From: JBBSNV01 sp964458605
GTDB taxonomy: Bacteria; Pseudomonadota; Alphaproteobacteria; Reyranellales; JAQSWP01
Assembly: GCA_964458605.1 (NCBI GenBank)
Contig: CAYWLS010000014.1
Coordinates: 42,453 to 106,452, forward strand
Direction: 5' to 3'
Length of the DNA stretch: 64,000 nt
The notes under the pieces were generated by a model. The model was not told the origin of the DNA and did not search any database. It saw only the letters and a list, made by a program, of their open reading frames with translations. This document shows, piece by piece, positions 22,735 to 30,281 of the stretch. Numbering within the stretch: position 1 is the stretch's first letter; each line of letters starts with the position of its first letter. Position numbers and translations under genes: made by a program.

Positions 22735-23157
22735 TCAGGCGGCGCTGCCGATACGGCCGGAGTTCTGCATCAGGTCGGCCAGGGTGTAGCCGTCGAGCGT
22801 CTTGGTGAACGAGGCCAGCGCCTCCTTGAGCGCGCCGCGCAGCCGGCAGCGCGGCGACAGGATGCAGCAATTGTCCGGCGTGAAGCATTCGACCAGCGCG
22901 AAATCAGGCTCGGTGACGCGCAGCACCTCGCCCAGCCGGATCTTGTTGGGACGCTTGGCCAGCGCCAGGCCGCCGGAACGGCCGCGCACCGCCGTCAGGT
23001 AGCCGGTCCGCGTCAGCCGGTTGGCCACCTTGGTCAGGTGGGCGCGCGAAATGCCGTAGACCGCGGCGGTCTCCTCGATGGTGATCAGCCGGCCGTCCTG
23101 CTGGGCGGCGTACATCAGCATGCGGAAAGCGTAGTCCGAAAAATCCGTCAGTCGCAT
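22735..23157 (-). CDS. nsrR: Rrf2-family nitric-oxide-sensing repressor NsrR
   Basis: A 140-residue winged-helix Rrf2 regulator. Residues 2-60 form the DNA-binding domain (TDFSDYAFRMLMY; YGISRAHLTKVANRL). The iron-sulfur ligands fit NsrR rather than IscR: C91, C97 or C98, and C104 (ECFTPDNCC-ILSPRC), with D8 in the position of the fourth NsrR ligand. NsrR represses nitrosative-stress genes until NO destroys its cluster. A large palindrome of NsrR type lies 130-173 bp upstream, between nsrR and the divergent DUF2249 operon, so that operon is its likely target and it may also control itself. Confidence 0.88.
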   Translation of the reverse strand: MRLTDFSDYAFRMLMYAAQQDGRLITIEETAAVYGISRAHLTKVANRLTRTGYLTAVRGRSGGLALAKRPNKIRLGEVLRVTEPDFALVECFTPDNCCILSPRCRLRGALKEALASFTKTLDGYTLADLMQNSGRIGSAA

Positions 23158-23287
23158 TGCCGGTTCCGCGCGGCGCTGGTGCCGCGATCAGAGAATGGAC
23201 AGGTGCAGCGCTTAAAGGTGCGCACAATCAGCATGTTTTGCAAGCCGCATCGGCGCTGCGACCTCATGACCTGCCCTGTCCCGGCGC

Positions 23288-23330
23288 CCGGCATTTAAAC
23301 ATGTATTGACAATACATCTTTAAGCGCCGG
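23288..23330. promoter_or_regulatory. 43-bp near-perfect palindrome, predicted NsrR operator overlapping a -35 box
   Basis: The core is ATGTATT-GAC-AATACAT at 23301-23317, a perfect 7-bp dyad. Symmetry continues outward through TTAAA/TTTAA to CCGGC/GCCGG, with only three mismatched pairs in each 20-bp half. The core matches the known proteobacterial NsrR motif (AAnATGTATTT-like half sites in inverted orientation). TTGACA at 23306-23311 lies in the centre and could be the -35 box of the plus-strand operon, with a poor -10 near 23330-23335. Binding there would block transcription. Confidence 0.8.
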
Positions 23331-23434
23331 ACTATGTTGTCAGCGACCGCCGCCGCGGGCGGCCGCCAGGCCGCCGGAAGCTCGGTCGCGATTCCGGCAG
23401 CGGGAGATTCGGACGCGACGCGAGGAGCAGCCAG

Positions 23435-23707
23435 ATGTCTCAGCCCATACCCAATCCAGCCCGCAACCCGGCCGCCAACGAAATCGACGTGCGCCACCTG
23501 GTGCCGGCCCAGCGTCACGAGAAGATCTTCCAGCTGGTCGCCGATCTGGCGCCGGGCGCTTCCTTCGTGCTGGTCAACGATCACGATCCCAAGCCGCTCT
23601 ACTACCAGCTCGAAGCGGAGTACCCGAAGCAGTTCTCTTGGCTGTACCTGGAGCGCGGGCCCGGCGTGTGGCGGGTCCAGATCGGCCGGCTGCTGAAGGC
23701 CGCCTGA
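23435..23707 (+). CDS. DUF2249 domain protein
   Basis: A 90-residue single-domain DUF2249 protein. The domain fills residues 16-88: the conserved IDVRHLVPAQRH start, a hydrophobic core (FQLVADLAPGASFVLVNDHDPKPLYYQLEAE in two halves) and a final WRVQIGRL strand. DUF2249 proteins often sit with hemerythrin-like, NO-reductase or respiration genes and are related to SirA/TusA-like small folds; their biochemical role is unknown. AGGAG lies seven bases before the ATG. It is the first gene behind the predicted NsrR operator. Confidence 0.88.
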   Translation: MSQPIPNPARNPAANEIDVRHLVPAQRHEKIFQLVADLAPGASFVLVNDHDPKPLYYQLEAEYPKQFSWLYLERGPGVWRVQIGRLLKAA

Positions 23708-23831
23708 CGCCGGCCGCACTGCCGGTCGCACGGGCTGGCCGCACGGGCTGGCCCGCGCTGGCCGGCCGCACCAGTCGGCGACGGTGCCGGCATTTGCCGA
23801 CACCGTCCCGACGCAAAAGGGAATCGCCGCC

Positions 23832-25181
23832 ATGGGCGTCACGCTGTCGCGTTGGACCATGTCCTATTTCGCCGCCGCGCTGGTCTGCCTGCTGGCAGCG
23901 CAGGGCCTGATGGCGCTGGGCTACGGCTTTCCGGTGGATCAGCTCGCCGCGCCGCAGACGCTGGTCGTCGTCCACCTGGTGGCGATCGGCTGGCTCAGCC
24001 TGTTGCTGTGCGGCGCGTTGTTCCAGTTCGTGCCGGTGCTGGTGGCGCACCCGATCCGCAGCAACGCGCTGCCGCTGCCGACCCTGGGCTGCCTGATCGT
24101 CGGGCTGGCCGCCCTGCTGCTCGGCTTCCGCCAGATGGCCGCACCGGCGGCGCCCGACATTCCCTATTTCCCGGCCGCCGCCATTCTGCTGGCGGCCGGC
24201 TTTGCGCTGGCGATCGGCAATCTCGCCAGCACGCTGTGGGTGGCCCGCCCGTTGCCGCTGCCGGCGCGCTTCGTCGCGGTCGGCCTGGCCAGCCTGGCCG
24301 CCACCGTGGCGCTGGGCGTGGTATTCGCCCTGGTGCTGGGCGGCGTCGCCGACGCGCCGGCCCTGGTGATCGTGACCGGCGCCGGCCTGCCGCTGCATGT
24401 GGTGGCTGGCCTGGCCGGCTGGCTCAGCTTCACCGCGATCGGCGTCAGCTACCGGCTGCTGGCGATGTTCATGCTGGCGCCCGAGCTCGACGGCGTCATC
24501 CCGCGCGGCGTGCTGTGGCTGGGCAGCGCCGCGCTGGCGGTCGCCATCCTGGGCGGGCTGGCGGCGATCGCGGCAGATATCGCGCCGGCCGCCGGCCTGG
24601 CGGCGGCGGGGCTGCTGGGCCTCGCCGCCCTGGCGCTGTACGGGCACGACATCGTGCATCTCTATCGCGCGCGCAAGCGGCGCATCATCGAGCTGAACAG
24701 CCGCATGGCCGCCTGGGCGCTGGCCAGCCTGGCCGCCACGGCGCTGCTGGTTGTCGTGCTGGTCGGGCTGGATGCGCTCGACCGCCACGCCGGGGCGCTG
24801 GTGTTTCTGGCCGCCTTCGGCTGGCTGTCCGGTCTGGGCCTGGCCAAGCTCTACAAGATCGTGGCCTTCATGACCTGGCTGGAATGCTACGGACCGGTCA
24901 TCGGCAAGGTGGCGACGCCACGGGTTCAGGACCTGGTGGTCGAGGCACGCGCCGCCAAGTGGTTCTGGCTCTATTTCGCCGCGGTGTGGTGCGCCACCGC
25001 CAGCCTGCTGCTCGAGCAGGCATCGGCCTTCCGCATCGCCGCCGCCGCCATGGCGGTCGCCACCGCCGGTATCGTCGTCCAGCTCGTGCGCACCCGGCGC
25101 CTGCTGGATGTGCCGGCGGGCCGGCGCCTGCCTGGTGAGGCGCGCCGGCCGCGGCTGTTGCTTTCGTCAACCCAAACCTGA
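23832..25181 (+). CDS. Polytopic membrane protein, heme-copper-oxidase-subunit-I-like / NnrS-like
   Basis: A 449-residue protein with about 12 hydrophobic helices. Two helices carry the pattern His...GW: VVHLVAIGWLSLLL near residue 45 and LPLHVVAGLAGWLSF near residue 190. Further histidines occur in ALFQFVPVLVAHP and LYGHDIVHLY. This spacing recalls heme-ligating helices of CcoN/NorB-like and NnrS-like proteins, so it may bind heme or metal and act on NO or in redox chemistry. A full set of oxidase copper ligands is not evident. The ATG at 23832 follows AAGGGA; a GTG 16 codons upstream is less likely. It is the central gene of the NsrR-linked cluster. Confidence 0.65.
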   Translation: MGVTLSRWTMSYFAAALVCLLAAQGLMALGYGFPVDQLAAPQTLVVVHLVAIGWLSLLLCGALFQFVPVLVAHPIRSNALPLPTLGCLIVGLAALLLGFRQMAAPAAPDIPYFPAAAILLAAGFALAIGNLASTLWVARPLPLPARFVAVGLASLAATVALGVVFALVLGGVADAPALVIVTGAGLPLHVVAGLAGWLSFTAIGVSYRLLAMFMLAPELDGVIPRGVLWLGSAALAVAILGGLAAIAADIAPAAGLAAAGLLGLAALALYGHDIVHLYRARKRRIIELNSRMAAWALASLAATALLVVVLVGLDALDRHAGALVFLAAFGWLSGLGLAKLYKIVAFMTWLECYGPVIGKVATPRVQDLVVEARAAKWFWLYFAAVWCATASLLLEQASAFRIAAAAMAVATAGIVVQLVRTRRLLDVPAGRRLPGEARRPRLLLSSTQT

Positions 25182-25194
25182 AGGAGGTGCTGTC

Positions 25195-25722
25195 ATGGCG
25201 ACGACATTCGTGGAGCTGGACGTGCGGCCGACCCTGCGCGCCGGCGGCGAGCCTTTCGAACAGATCATGCGCACGGTCTCGGCGCTGCAGCCGGGGCAAG
25301 GCCTGCGGCTGCGCGCGACCTTCCGGCCGACGCCGCTGCTGCACGTGCTGGGCGCCAAGGGCTTCACGGCGGAGGCCCGGGAGATCGGCGGCGGCGACTG
25401 GGAGGTGCTGTTCACGCCGCCGGCCCAGGCGATGCCCGATGGCGGCACCGTTTCCCGCCCGCCCGCCGACCTATCGGCCTGGCCCGAACCGGTGCGCACC
25501 ATGGACAATCGCGAACTCGATCCGCCCGAGCCGATGGTGCGGATCCTGGCCGCCACCGAGACCATGGCGCGCGGCGAGGTGCTGGCGGCGCTGCTGTGCC
25601 GCGAGCCGGTGTTCCTGCTGCCCGAGCTGGCCAAGCGCGGCCATGGCTGGCGCGGCGCGTTCGAGCCCGACGGCAAGACCTACAGGATCCTGGTGCGGAT
25701 CGGCGCTGCGGTGGCCGCATGA
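25195..25722 (+). CDS. Double DUF2249 domain protein
   Basis: A 175-residue protein made of two DUF2249 copies. The first (about 5-75) begins FVELDVRPTLRAGGEPFEQIM and the second (about 108-172) begins NRELDPPEPMVRIL and ends FEPDGKTYRILVRIG. Between them is a proline-rich linker (PPADLSAWPEPVR). The ATG is preceded by a strong AAGGAGG with a seven-base gap; upstream in-frame codons overlap the membrane-protein gene. It follows that gene by 13 bp and overlaps the DUF59 gene by 4 bp, so all three are coupled. Its biochemical role is unknown. Confidence 0.85.
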   Translation: MATTFVELDVRPTLRAGGEPFEQIMRTVSALQPGQGLRLRATFRPTPLLHVLGAKGFTAEAREIGGGDWEVLFTPPAQAMPDGGTVSRPPADLSAWPEPVRTMDNRELDPPEPMVRILAATETMARGEVLAALLCREPVFLLPELAKRGHGWRGAFEPDGKTYRILVRIGAAVAA

Positions 25723-26054
25723 ACGACCCAGCCGACACGCTGTCCGCCGAGCGGATCAAGGATGCGCTGCGCCTGGTTGTCGATCCCGAGCTTGGCTACA
25801 ACATCGTCGATCTCGGCCTGGTCTACGACGTCTCGGTCGAGGGAGGCGGTCGCGCGAAAATCGTCATGACGACGACGACACGCGGCTGCCCGGCCACCGA
25901 CTACCTGACCGACGGCGTCAACCGGGCCGCCGCCGCGGTGCCGGGCATCGACCAGGTCGAGGTGGCGCTGACCTACGATCCGCCCTGGCAGCCGCAGATG
26001 ATGAGCCCGGCCGCCAAGCGGCATCTGGGCATCGCCGATGACGGGCGATGGTGA
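25719..26054 (+). CDS. DUF59/MIP18-type iron-sulfur cluster assembly factor
   Basis: A 111-residue DUF59 (SufT/PaaD/MIP18-like) protein. The family core is complete: LRLVVDPELGYNIVDLGLVYDV near residues 17-38, the reactive-cysteine segment TTRGCPATDYL with C57, and the closing VEVALTYDPPWQPQMMS. Such proteins help deliver iron-sulfur clusters to particular targets. Here the client may be a redox protein damaged by NO, or NsrR itself. The ATGA overlap with the preceding gene shows translational coupling. Confidence 0.9.
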   Translation: MNDPADTLSAERIKDALRLVVDPELGYNIVDLGLVYDVSVEGGGRAKIVMTTTTRGCPATDYLTDGVNRAAAAVPGIDQVEVALTYDPPWQPQMMSPAAKRHLGIADDGRW

Positions 26055-26299
26055 GCCCGGACCAGGCCGCGCCGCCCGGTGCCGCCACGATCGGCCGCGA
26101 CAAGGACGGGCCGCCGGACGGGCGGGCCGGGCTGGGCGATCTGCTGTTGGCGGCGCTGCAGGCCCTGGCGGCGGCCGGCCAGACCGAGACGGCTTGCCGC
26201 CTGGCCGGGCAGGCCTGTGCCGCGCTGCGCCGGCGCGATCCCGCGCAGTGGCGGCGCTTCAATGCCCTGCTGCACCGCCTGACCCGACCCGGCCCCTGA
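26048..26299 (+). CDS. Small hypothetical protein at end of NsrR-linked operon
   Basis: An 83-residue open frame that begins with an ATG inside the last codons of the DUF59 gene (7-bp overlap). After a low-complexity N-terminus it has an amphipathic, alanine-rich helical part (LGDLLLAALQALAAAGQTE; CRLAGQACAALRRRDPAQW). The organisation, a short helical protein coupled to a metal-assembly gene, suggests a real gene. I do not recognise the family, and codon usage in GC-rich DNA can create such frames by chance. Confidence 0.5.
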   Translation: MVSPDQAAPPGAATIGRDKDGPPDGRAGLGDLLLAALQALAAAGQTETACRLAGQACAALRRRDPAQWRRFNALLHRLTRPGP

Positions 26300-26323
26300 C
26301 GGCAGGACTGGCCGCGGCACACG

Positions 26324-26782
26324 CTAGGCCGGACGCGCCAAGCGGCGGCCGATGGCGAACGCCACCACGCCCAGCGCGGCCAGCTTCACGATCGCCAGGG
26401 CGATATAGAGATCGTGCAGGATCGAAGGCGGCGGCACCTGCCCGGCGATGATCAGGCCGACGCGCCGATCGAGCGCCGGCAGCAGCCACGCCGTCTCCAC
26501 GATCACCAGCAGCGCGGCGATCGCCGCGCCGAGCAGCACCGCCTCCTGCCGGCGCGCCGTCAGCGCCAGCACCAGCAGGGTCGCGGCCAGCAGCCATTCC
26601 ACCTTGTTGAACAAGGCAAAGGTGTGCCGGCCGACATCGAGCGCCACCGGCAGGGCCAGGCTGGGCGCCAGGAATTTGGCCGGCGTCGCCAGGAACGACA
26701 CGCCCAGCAACAGGCCCAGCCACAGCACGGCGACGAAGAAGATCGCCGCCATCCGCCCGCGTCCGCCCGTCGGCCAAGCCAT
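26324..26782 (-). CDS. Four-helix membrane protein, unknown function
   Basis: A 152-residue protein with four predicted transmembrane helices (about 13-33, 58-73, 76-96 and 122-142). SFLATPAKFLAP after the first helix and VEWLLAATLL in the second resemble small DUF4149/TMEM205-like proteins. A GGAG ribosome binding site lies eight bases upstream. It converges with the NsrR-linked operon (24 bp between stops) and lies 91 bp downstream of pcaB on the same strand, so it could belong to either context. An AT-rich stretch at 26800-26820 upstream is the best promoter candidate. Confidence 0.65.
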   Translation of the reverse strand: MAWPTGGRGRMAAIFFVAVLWLGLLLGVSFLATPAKFLAPSLALPVALDVGRHTFALFNKVEWLLAATLLVLALTARRQEAVLLGAAIAALLVIVETAWLLPALDRRVGLIIAGQVPPPSILHDLYIALAIVKLAALGVVAFAIGRRLARPA

Positions 26783-26873
26783 CGCGCCGCTCCATTGTCC
26801 CGATAAGATATATTCGATATGGCTGTTTTACGGCCGGCCGGCAAGCGACGCGGCGGCCAGCGCGCTGCGACCT

Positions 26874-28250
26874 TTACGACCGGCGCCGCGGCCGTGGCGA
26901 TCCCGGCCGCCGGATGGCGGCGCGCCGGATCGCGCGATCGACGAAATCTGCGGCCAGGCCGGTATAGCGCGCCGGATCGAACAGCCGGGCCAGCTCGGCC
27001 GGCTTGAGATGGGCGGCAACGGCCGGGTCCGCCGCCGCCACCGCGCGCAGATGGCGCCGGTCCTGCACGGCGCGCCGGCTCAGCGTCTCGACCAAGCGAT
27101 GCGCCTGTTCCTTGCCGAGCTTTTGCGCCAGCGCCATCGACAGCGCCTCGGCCATGACCAGCCCCTTTGTCAGCTCGAGATTGGCGCGCATGCGTTCGGC
27201 ATCGATCTCCAGCCCCTCGATCAGGCCGACCGACAGGCCGAGCGCGCCGCCCGCCGCCATGACCAGATCGGGCAGCGCCAGCCATTCGGCCTGCCAGCCG
27301 CCCAGGCCGCGCTCGTGCTCCTGCACCGGCGTCGCCATCAGGGTGGCAACCAGGCCGGGCGCGCGCGCGGCGTTGGCCAGAATGGCGGCGCAGGCCACCG
27401 GATTGCGCTTGTGCGGCATGGTCGAGGAGCCGCCCTTGCCCTCGCTCGCCGCCTCGAAGACCTCGCCGACTTCGCTCTGCATCAGCAGCGACACGTCGCG
27501 CGCCAGCTTGCCCAGGCTGCCGGCGAGGCTGCCCAGCCAGCCGGCGAACTCCACCAGCCGATCGCGTTGGGCGTGCCACGGCAGCGGCGGCAACCCAAGG
27601 CCCAGCTCGGCAGCCAACGCCTGCGCCACGTCCAGTCCCTTGTCGCCCAGCGAAGCCAGGGTGCCGGCGGCGCCGCCGAATTGCAGCACCAGCAGCCGCG
27701 GCTTGATCTCGGCCAGACGTTGACGATGACGCCGCAGCGCGTCGAGCCAGCCGGCGGCTTTCAGGCCGAAAGTGATGGGCAGCGCCTGCTGCAGCCAGGT
27801 CCGCCCCACCATGACGGTGTCCTTGTGCTTGCGCGCCTGCGCCGCCAGCGCCTTGTCCAACCGCGCCAGATCGGCCTCGATCAGGACGATGGCCAGGCGA
27901 AGCTGCAGCACCAGGCCGGTATCGATGATGTCCTGGCTAGTGGCGCCCCAATGCACGTAACGCGCCGCGTTCGGGTTGGCGGCGCGCACCAGGCCGGTAA
28001 GCTGCCTGACCAGCGGGATGGCGAGGTTGCCGGCCTTGGCGGCCGCTTGCGCCAGCGCGGCGAGGTCGAGGCGGTCGGCACGGCATTGCGCGGCGATGGG
28101 CTTGATCGCCGCTTTGGGAATCGCACCGGCCCTGGCCAGCGCCGCCGCCAATGCCGCCTCGACATCCAGCATCGCCTGCAGGCGCGCGCGATCGGTGAAC
28201 ACCGGCCGCAGCCGGTCGGCGCCGAACAGCGGATCGAGGATATCAGACAT
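26874..28250 (-). CDS. pcaB: 3-carboxy-cis,cis-muconate cycloisomerase
   Basis: A 458-residue member of the fumarase/aspartase superfamily that converts 3-carboxymuconate to 4-carboxymuconolactone in the protocatechuate branch of the beta-ketoadipate pathway. The superfamily signature GSSTMPHKRNP begins at residue 274, and the N-terminal region (DPLFGADRLRPVFTD; VHWGATSQDIIDTGLVLQLR) fits PcaB rather than adenylosuccinate lyase. It overlaps the end of livF by 8 bp and is the last gene of a pcaH-pcaG-livF-pcaB operon, supporting the assignment. pcaC and pcaD are not in the window. Confidence 0.92.
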   Translation of the reverse strand: MSDILDPLFGADRLRPVFTDRARLQAMLDVEAALAAALARAGAIPKAAIKPIAAQCRADRLDLAALAQAAAKAGNLAIPLVRQLTGLVRAANPNAARYVHWGATSQDIIDTGLVLQLRLAIVLIEADLARLDKALAAQARKHKDTVMVGRTWLQQALPITFGLKAAGWLDALRRHRQRLAEIKPRLLVLQFGGAAGTLASLGDKGLDVAQALAAELGLGLPPLPWHAQRDRLVEFAGWLGSLAGSLGKLARDVSLLMQSEVGEVFEAASEGKGGSSTMPHKRNPVACAAILANAARAPGLVATLMATPVQEHERGLGGWQAEWLALPDLVMAAGGALGLSVGLIEGLEIDAERMRANLELTKGLVMAEALSMALAQKLGKEQAHRLVETLSRRAVQDRRHLRAVAAADPAVAAHLKPAELARLFDPARYTGLAADFVDRAIRRAAIRRPGSPRPRRRS

Positions 28251-28977
28251 GCGCCGGCAGCCCCGCCGTCCCGGCATCGCCGCGCAGGCCGATCAGCCGC
28301 TGCAGCCGGGCCTTGTCGTCCAGCAGCGCGCCGGACGGACCGCTATGGACGACACGGCCCCGCTCCAGCACCAGGACCTGTTCGGTCAGGCGCAATGCCA
28401 GCTCGGCGTGCTGCTCGACCAGGATCATCGCCATACCCTCAGCGACCATGCGGGCGATCGCCGCGCACAGCTCCTCGACGATCACCGGCGCCAGGCCTTC
28501 GAGCGGCTCGTCGAGCAGCAACAGTTTGGGGTTCAGCAGCAAGGCCCGGCCGATCGCCAGCATCTGCTGCTCGCCGCCGGAGAGATGGTTGCCCAGATGG
28601 CGCGTACGCTCCTGGAGCCGCGGGAACAGCGCTTGGACCGCCGCCAGATTCCAGGCGCCCGGCCGCGCCGCCACGGTGAGGTTCTCCTCGACCGTCAGCG
28701 ACGGGAAGATGTCGCGCTCCTGCGGCACCCAGCCCAGCCCGGCGGCCGGTCGGCGATGCGCCGGCAGCTTGTCGATGCGCCGGCCGCCGAGCGCGATGCT
28801 GCCGCCCATCAGCCTTGTGTGGCCCATCAAGGTGGCGACCAGGCTGGTCTTGCCGACGCCGTTGCGCCCCAGCAGCGCCAAGGTGCCGCCGTCGGGCAGG
28901 GAAAACGACACCTCGTCGAGCACCACCGCCTCGCCATAGCCGGCGCGCAGCCGCTCGACGGCGAGCAGGTCGCTCAT
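28243..28977 (-). CDS. livF: LIV-type ABC transporter ATP-binding protein (LivF) embedded in pca operon
   Basis: A 244-residue ABC ATPase of the HAAT (branched-chain amino acid/aromatic acid) family. The Walker A motif is GRNGVGKTS, the signature LSGGEQQ, and Walker B LLLLDEPLEGLAP with the LVEQH switch; these LivF-type details separate it from LivG. It overlaps pcaG by 4 bp and pcaB by 8 bp, so it is translationally locked into the protocatechuate operon. No permease genes accompany it. It pairs logically with the binding protein at 30282 and the LivF-less livHMG set at 35.8-38.4 kb. Confidence 0.92.
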   Translation of the reverse strand: MSDLLAVERLRAGYGEAVVLDEVSFSLPDGGTLALLGRNGVGKTSLVATLMGHTRLMGGSIALGGRRIDKLPAHRRPAAGLGWVPQERDIFPSLTVEENLTVAARPGAWNLAAVQALFPRLQERTRHLGNHLSGGEQQMLAIGRALLLNPKLLLLDEPLEGLAPVIVEELCAAIARMVAEGMAMILVEQHAELALRLTEQVLVLERGRVVHSGPSGALLDDKARLQRLIGLRGDAGTAGLPAHV

Positions 28978-29567
28978 GCGTCGAAGAACACGGTCTCGGC
29001 ATCGCCCTGCATGGCGATGTCCCAACGATAGTCGTTGGCGCCGACGCGCTGCGCCACCAGGGTGTCGCGACGCTTCCCCTCGACCAGGCCCAGCACCGGA
29101 TCGGTGGCGTTGGAAGCCTCGTCGGAAAAATAGATGCGGGTATAGAGATGGCGCAGCAGCCCGCGCATGAACAGCGCCACCACGATATGCGGCGCCTGCA
29201 GGGTATTGCCCAGGCCCGGCACCCGGCCAGGCTTAATCGTGACGAACCGGAATTTGCCGTCCTTGTCGGTCGGAATGCGGCCATAGCCCGCGAACCGGGC
29301 ATCGAGCGGCTTGTCCTGGGTATCCTCCGGGTGGGCGTACCTGCCCGCGCCGTTGGCCTGCCACACCTCCAGCATGGCGTCCGGGACCGGCGCGCCATCG
29401 CCATCGACCAGGCGGCCGCTGATGACGATGCGATCCTTCTCCGGCGCATCCTTGGCCAGGTCGTCGATATTCAGCCAGGTCAGGCCCAGATGCAGATAGG
29501 GACCGACGGTCTGCGATGGCGTGGGAATGAGGGGCGTGGGGATGAGAGGCGTCGGGGTCAGGCTCAT
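28974..29567 (-). CDS. pcaG: Protocatechuate 3,4-dioxygenase alpha subunit
   Basis: The 197-residue non-catalytic alpha subunit of intradiol ring-cleaving protocatechuate dioxygenase. The family start TPSQTVGPYLHLGL is preceded by an unusual repeated PTPLI stretch. The central RLVDGDGAPVPDAMLEVWQANGAGRYAH and the later GNTLQAPHIVVALFMRGLLRHLYTRIYF are typical of alpha subunits, which keep the fold but lack the iron ligands. It overlaps pcaH and livF by 4 bp each. A 15-bp imperfect tandem repeat (29521-29550) encodes the N-terminal repeat. Confidence 0.95.
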   Translation of the reverse strand: MSLTPTPLIPTPLIPTPSQTVGPYLHLGLTWLNIDDLAKDAPEKDRIVISGRLVDGDGAPVPDAMLEVWQANGAGRYAHPEDTQDKPLDARFAGYGRIPTDKDGKFRFVTIKPGRVPGLGNTLQAPHIVVALFMRGLLRHLYTRIYFSDEASNATDPVLGLVEGKRRDTLVAQRVGANDYRWDIAMQGDAETVFFDA

Positions 29568-30271
29568 GACCGCTCCATCGGCGTGGCGTTGCGGCCGCGC
29601 AGCACGATGTCGAAACGATAGCCCAGCGCCCAGCTGGGCACCGTGCTGTCGAGATCGAATTTCGAAATCATCAGGTCGCGTGCCTGGGGATCGTCGACGC
29701 AGTTGAAGATCGGATCGAGCGGCAGCAGCGGATCGCCCGGGAAATACATCTGCGTCACCAGCCGGGTCATGAAGCTGGGCCCGAACAGCGAGAAATGGAT
29801 GTGCTGCGGCCGCCAGGCATTGGCATGGTTGCCCCAGGGATAGGCGCCGGGCTTTATGGTGATGAATTTGTAGTTGCCCTCGGCATCGGTCATGGCCCGG
29901 CCGGTGCCAGTGAAGTTGGGATCGAGCGGCGCGTCGTGATTGTCGACGACATGGTTGTAGCGGCCGGCGGCGTTGCATTGCCACAGTTCGATCAAGGTGT
30001 TGGGCACCGGCCGGCCGTTCTCGTCCATCACCCTGCCGCCCACCACGATGCGTTCGCCCAGCGGCTCGCCCGCGTGCTGCCGGGTCAGGTCGTGGTCGTC
30101 GGGGCCGACCCGGTCATGGCCGAATATCGGCCCTGTCACCTCGCTCAGGCTGTGCGGCAGCAGCACCAGCGGCTTGGCCGGCGCGCGCTTGACCGAGGAT
30201 TTGTAGGGCGGGTGCAGATAGGCCGGTTGCGTGCCCGGCCTGGGACGGCGGTAGCCGATCGGATCGGACAT
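29564..30271 (-). CDS. pcaH: Protocatechuate 3,4-dioxygenase beta subunit
   Basis: The 235-residue catalytic subunit that opens the ring of protocatechuate with O2, using Fe(III). All four iron ligands can be placed: Y105 (GRYNH), Y144 (GAYPWG), H157 and H159 (RPQHIHFS), three residues earlier than in the Pseudomonas enzyme. The ATG at 30271 has AGGAG upstream that overlaps the end of the binding-protein gene region; a longer open frame starting earlier lacks similarity. The stop overlaps the pcaG start, ensuring balanced alpha and beta synthesis. Confidence 0.96.
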   Translation of the reverse strand: MSDPIGYRRPRPGTQPAYLHPPYKSSVKRAPAKPLVLLPHSLSEVTGPIFGHDRVGPDDHDLTRQHAGEPLGERIVVGGRVMDENGRPVPNTLIELWQCNAAGRYNHVVDNHDAPLDPNFTGTGRAMTDAEGNYKFITIKPGAYPWGNHANAWRPQHIHFSLFGPSFMTRLVTQMYFPGDPLLPLDPIFNCVDDPQARDLMISKFDLDSTVPSWALGYRFDIVLRGRNATPMERS

Positions 30272-30281
30272 CGGCCAGCTC

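Noticed and set aside
23708..23831. A small gene between the first DUF2249 gene and the membrane-protein gene
   Set aside because: The interval is a GC-rich stretch with a 13-bp tandem repeat and no start codon with a ribosome binding site other than that of the next gene.
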